DNA of 9,426 bases from Leclercia sp. UBA7405 (GTDB taxonomy: Bacteria; Pseudomonadota; Gammaproteobacteria; Enterobacterales; Enterobacteriaceae): positions 426 through 9,851 of the forward strand of contig DKMV01000067.1 of assembly GCA_002469605.1 (NCBI GenBank), read 5' to 3'. Every line of letters starts with the position of its first letter. The stretch's first letter is position 1. Shown piece after piece: positions 8,537 to 9,426 of the stretch. The notes beneath the pieces were generated by a model that saw only the letters and a program-made list of their open reading frames with translations, searched no databases and was not told the origin of the DNA. The position numbers and the translations under genes were made by a program.

Positions 8537-8570
8537 CTTGCTCCATCCGGCGCTTATCTCCGGCACTCAT
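8493..8570 (-). ncRNA. rydB: Candidate RydB-like small RNA (by position; 5' end unknown)
   Basis: In E. coli K-12 a small RNA gene, rydB, lies between sufA and ydiH on this strand. Here the same interval contains an intrinsic terminator with a good U-tract at 8490-8536. A transcript of the expected size, about 70 bases, would begin near 8560-8570, but no clear promoter hexamers stand out there, so the 5' boundary is a guess. I could not compare the sequence with RydB itself. The alternative is a short mRNA for the small reading frame in the same place. Confidence 0.35.
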
Positions 8571-8632
8571 ATGGCTTAGCTCTTGAAGGAGCATCAGAAT
8601 AGTCTCATATTCCGACGGTCGAAATTTGACAT
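8511..8632 (-). CDS. Candidate small protein reading frame, possibly frameshifted
   Basis: A protein-like frame ends with TAG at 8513-8511 and reads RPSEYETILMLLQELSHM followed by a charged stretch (SAGDKRRMEQEALKITPG), suggesting two short amphipathic helices. In this frame the first ATG is at 8594 (27 residues, no ribosome site) and the second at 8570 (19 residues, weak AAGAG upstream). The frame stays open upstream to 8693 with no ATG, GTG or TTG start. A neighbouring-frame ATG at 8632 reads MSNF, then stops at a TGA (8596-8594) overlapping the ATG at 8594. A -1 shift at the heptamer A AAT TTC (8627-8621) would fuse MSNF to RPSEYE and give 40 residues. One lost base at this point would look the same. 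The product is not recognised. Confidence 0.35.
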
Positions 8633-8670
8633 TTATTGCTGCCCGCGCCAGCCACCTGTTTTCACAGATG

Positions 8671-8697
8671 AAAAAGGCCGCATCTACGGCCTTTTAG
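8671..8697 (-). terminator. Intrinsic terminator of ydiH
   Basis: A 9-bp stem (AAAAGGCCG and CGGCCTTTT) around a six-base loop lies a few bases after the ydiH stop codon and is followed on the minus strand by a run of T. Nearly symmetric, so it could act in both directions. Confidence 0.85.
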
Positions 8698-8702
8698 AAA
8701 AA

Positions 8703-8897
8703 TTAATGGACATGTACGCCCAACCGCCAGGCAAAGTAGATCTCCTCCTTTAACTCACTTGAGGAGAGCGTAAGCAGATCCGTAAATTCCAGTTCGAGCT
8801 GTTTCAATTTTTTCAGATACTGGGCGGGAGACAGATTGCTTTTATCACGACGTAAGTACTCAATTGCCAGTTGGGTTGGTTCTAATGCGGTATCCAT
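8703..8897 (-). CDS. ydiH: Conserved small protein YdiH, function unknown
   Basis: A 64-residue cytoplasmic protein closely matching E. coli YdiH (62 residues by memory), here ending in GVHVH. No known catalytic motif, signal peptide or membrane segment. It is predicted to be almost wholly helical: PTQLAIEYLRR, then a conserved SNLSPAQYLKKLKQLE segment, a LTLSSSELKEEI segment, and an aromatic end YFAWRLGVH. The ATG is preceded by AGAGG at five bases. It is likely transcribed from its own extended -10 promoter and ends at its own terminator, so it seems to be a single-gene unit lying between menI and the suf control region. No function is assigned. Confidence 0.9.
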   Translation of the reverse strand: MDTALEPTQLAIEYLRRDKSNLSPAQYLKKLKQLELEFTDLLTLSSSELKEEIYFAWRLGVHVH

Positions 8898-8927
8898 GAT
8901 GTCCTCTTATGTGTACAAAACCTGAAC

Positions 8928-8936
8928 AGCATACCA
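8928..8936 (-). promoter_or_regulatory. Possible extended -10 promoter of ydiH
   Basis: On the minus strand TGGTATGCT reads as an extended -10 element (TGN plus TATGCT, 4/6). It would start transcription near 8921 with a leader of about 24 bases. No recognisable -35 hexamer lies at 17 bases. Confidence 0.4.
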
Positions 8937-8999
8937 CAAAACACTGCCTATTTTTTGACCATAAGCAAGACAACCCCCAACTTATCCGCTTTGCGCACG

Positions 9000-9410
9000 T
9001 CAGACCACCGCGGTGGTCAGGCGCGATGAACAACAGAGCCGCTGCTGCTCGTCATAGATATCAATCTGCCACACCTGATGCCGCCCGCCGGTATGCAGGG
9101 CGCGGCACAGGCCGCGAACCCGCCCGCTACGCACCGAGCGAACGTGGTTGGCGTTGATCTCAAGCCCAACCACCTTCTGTTCGCCTTCGGTACAGAGATA
9201 GCCTGCCACCGAGCCCAGGGTTTCGGCCAGCACCACGGACGCGCCGCCGTGCAGCAGCCCGAAAGGCTGGTGGGTGCGGCTGTCCACCGGCATGGTGGCT
9301 TCCAGCTCGTCGTCGCCGAGGCGGGTAAACTGAATATCCAGCAGGCCAACCATATTGCCCGCGCCCATGGCGTTTAGCGCCTCCAGCGTGGCGGAACGTT
9401 TCCAGATCAT
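9000..9410 (-). CDS. menI: 1,4-dihydroxy-2-naphthoyl-CoA hydrolase MenI (YdiI)
   Basis: Hotdog-fold acyl-CoA thioesterase of the PaaI/YdiI family, 136 residues as in E. coli. It releases CoA from DHNA-CoA in menaquinone and phylloquinone-type quinone synthesis; E. coli YdiI also hydrolyses other aryl-CoA substrates. The active-site segment [20 protein letters not shown] contains Gln48, His54 and catalytic Glu63, and the conserved [13 protein letters not shown] follows at about 80-92. No signal peptide. The ATG at 9410 has GGAG eight bases upstream. The gene upstream (ydiJ in E. coli) lies beyond the window; the 16 bases shown are too few to identify it. Confidence 0.96.
   Translation of the reverse strand: MIWKRSATLEALNAMGAGNMVGLLDIQFTRLGDDELEATMPVDSRTHQPFGLLHGGASVVLAETLGSVAGYLCTEGEQKVVGLEINANHVRSVRSGRVRGLCRALHTGGRHQVWQIDIYDEQQRLCCSSRLTTAVV
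9003..9018. repeat. Perfect 16-bp palindrome at the end of menI
   Basis: GACCACCGCGGTGGTC is its own reverse complement. It encodes the last residues of MenI (TTAVV) just before the stop codon. No T-run follows on either strand, so it is not a standard intrinsic terminator. Confidence 0.6.
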
Positions 9411-9426
9411 CCCATTATCTCCAGCA

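Noticed and set aside
8626..8631. Perfect -35 hexamer TTGACA on the plus strand
   Set aside because: No acceptable -10 hexamer lies 15-19 bases downstream (the region is GC-rich), and no plus-strand gene follows.

Overview
The window is an ordinary chromosomal segment of an enterobacterium close to Escherichia, Enterobacter and Klebsiella. Gene order, protein lengths and recognised motifs all match the E. coli K-12 region pykF - lpp - ldtE - sufESDCBA - ydiH - menI. Small differences from the E. coli proteins as I remember them (Lpp N-terminus and position 72, three extra residues near the end of PykF, two extra at the end of YdiH) argue for a related genus rather than E. coli itself; I cannot fix the species. 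Family comparisons were made from memory, without a search.

Layout. Bases 1-948 are the 3' two thirds of pykF (pyruvate kinase I, plus strand), closed by a UUCG-loop terminator. An AT-rich gap of about 310 bases ends in the strong lpp promoter and lpp, which encodes Braun lipoprotein. lpp converges on ldtE, a LysM-YkuD L,D-transpeptidase on the minus strand, across a shared bidirectional terminator. The rest is on the minus strand. The Suf Fe-S cluster operon runs sufA-sufB-sufC-sufD-sufS-sufE from about 8181 down to 2661, with tight spacing and two gene overlaps, and ends at a GC hairpin before ldtE. Upstream of sufA lie about 520 bases without an annotated protein, then ydiH (conserved, function unknown) and menI (DHNA-CoA thioesterase of menaquinone synthesis).

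How it works together. SufS (cysteine desulfurase) and SufE (sulfur shuttle) feed the SufB-SufC-SufD ATPase scaffold; SufA carries finished clusters to targets. The control region upstream of sufA is unusually readable: an OxyR-type site about 200-240 bp from the inferred start, a 13/13 match to the IHF consensus at about -140, an inverted repeat where IscR is expected at about -35 to -55, and a Fur box inside the -35/-10 spacer. This is the wiring expected for induction by oxidants and iron starvation. LdtE and Lpp are both cell-envelope proteins acting on or anchored to peptidoglycan.

No new large system is present. The least explained part is 8490-8640 on the minus strand, in the position of the E. 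coli small RNA RydB. It holds a protein-like reading frame lacking a normal in-frame start. A start codon in the neighbouring frame precedes an in-frame slippery heptamer (A AAT TTC), and the frame's stop codon sits in the apex of an intrinsic terminator hairpin.
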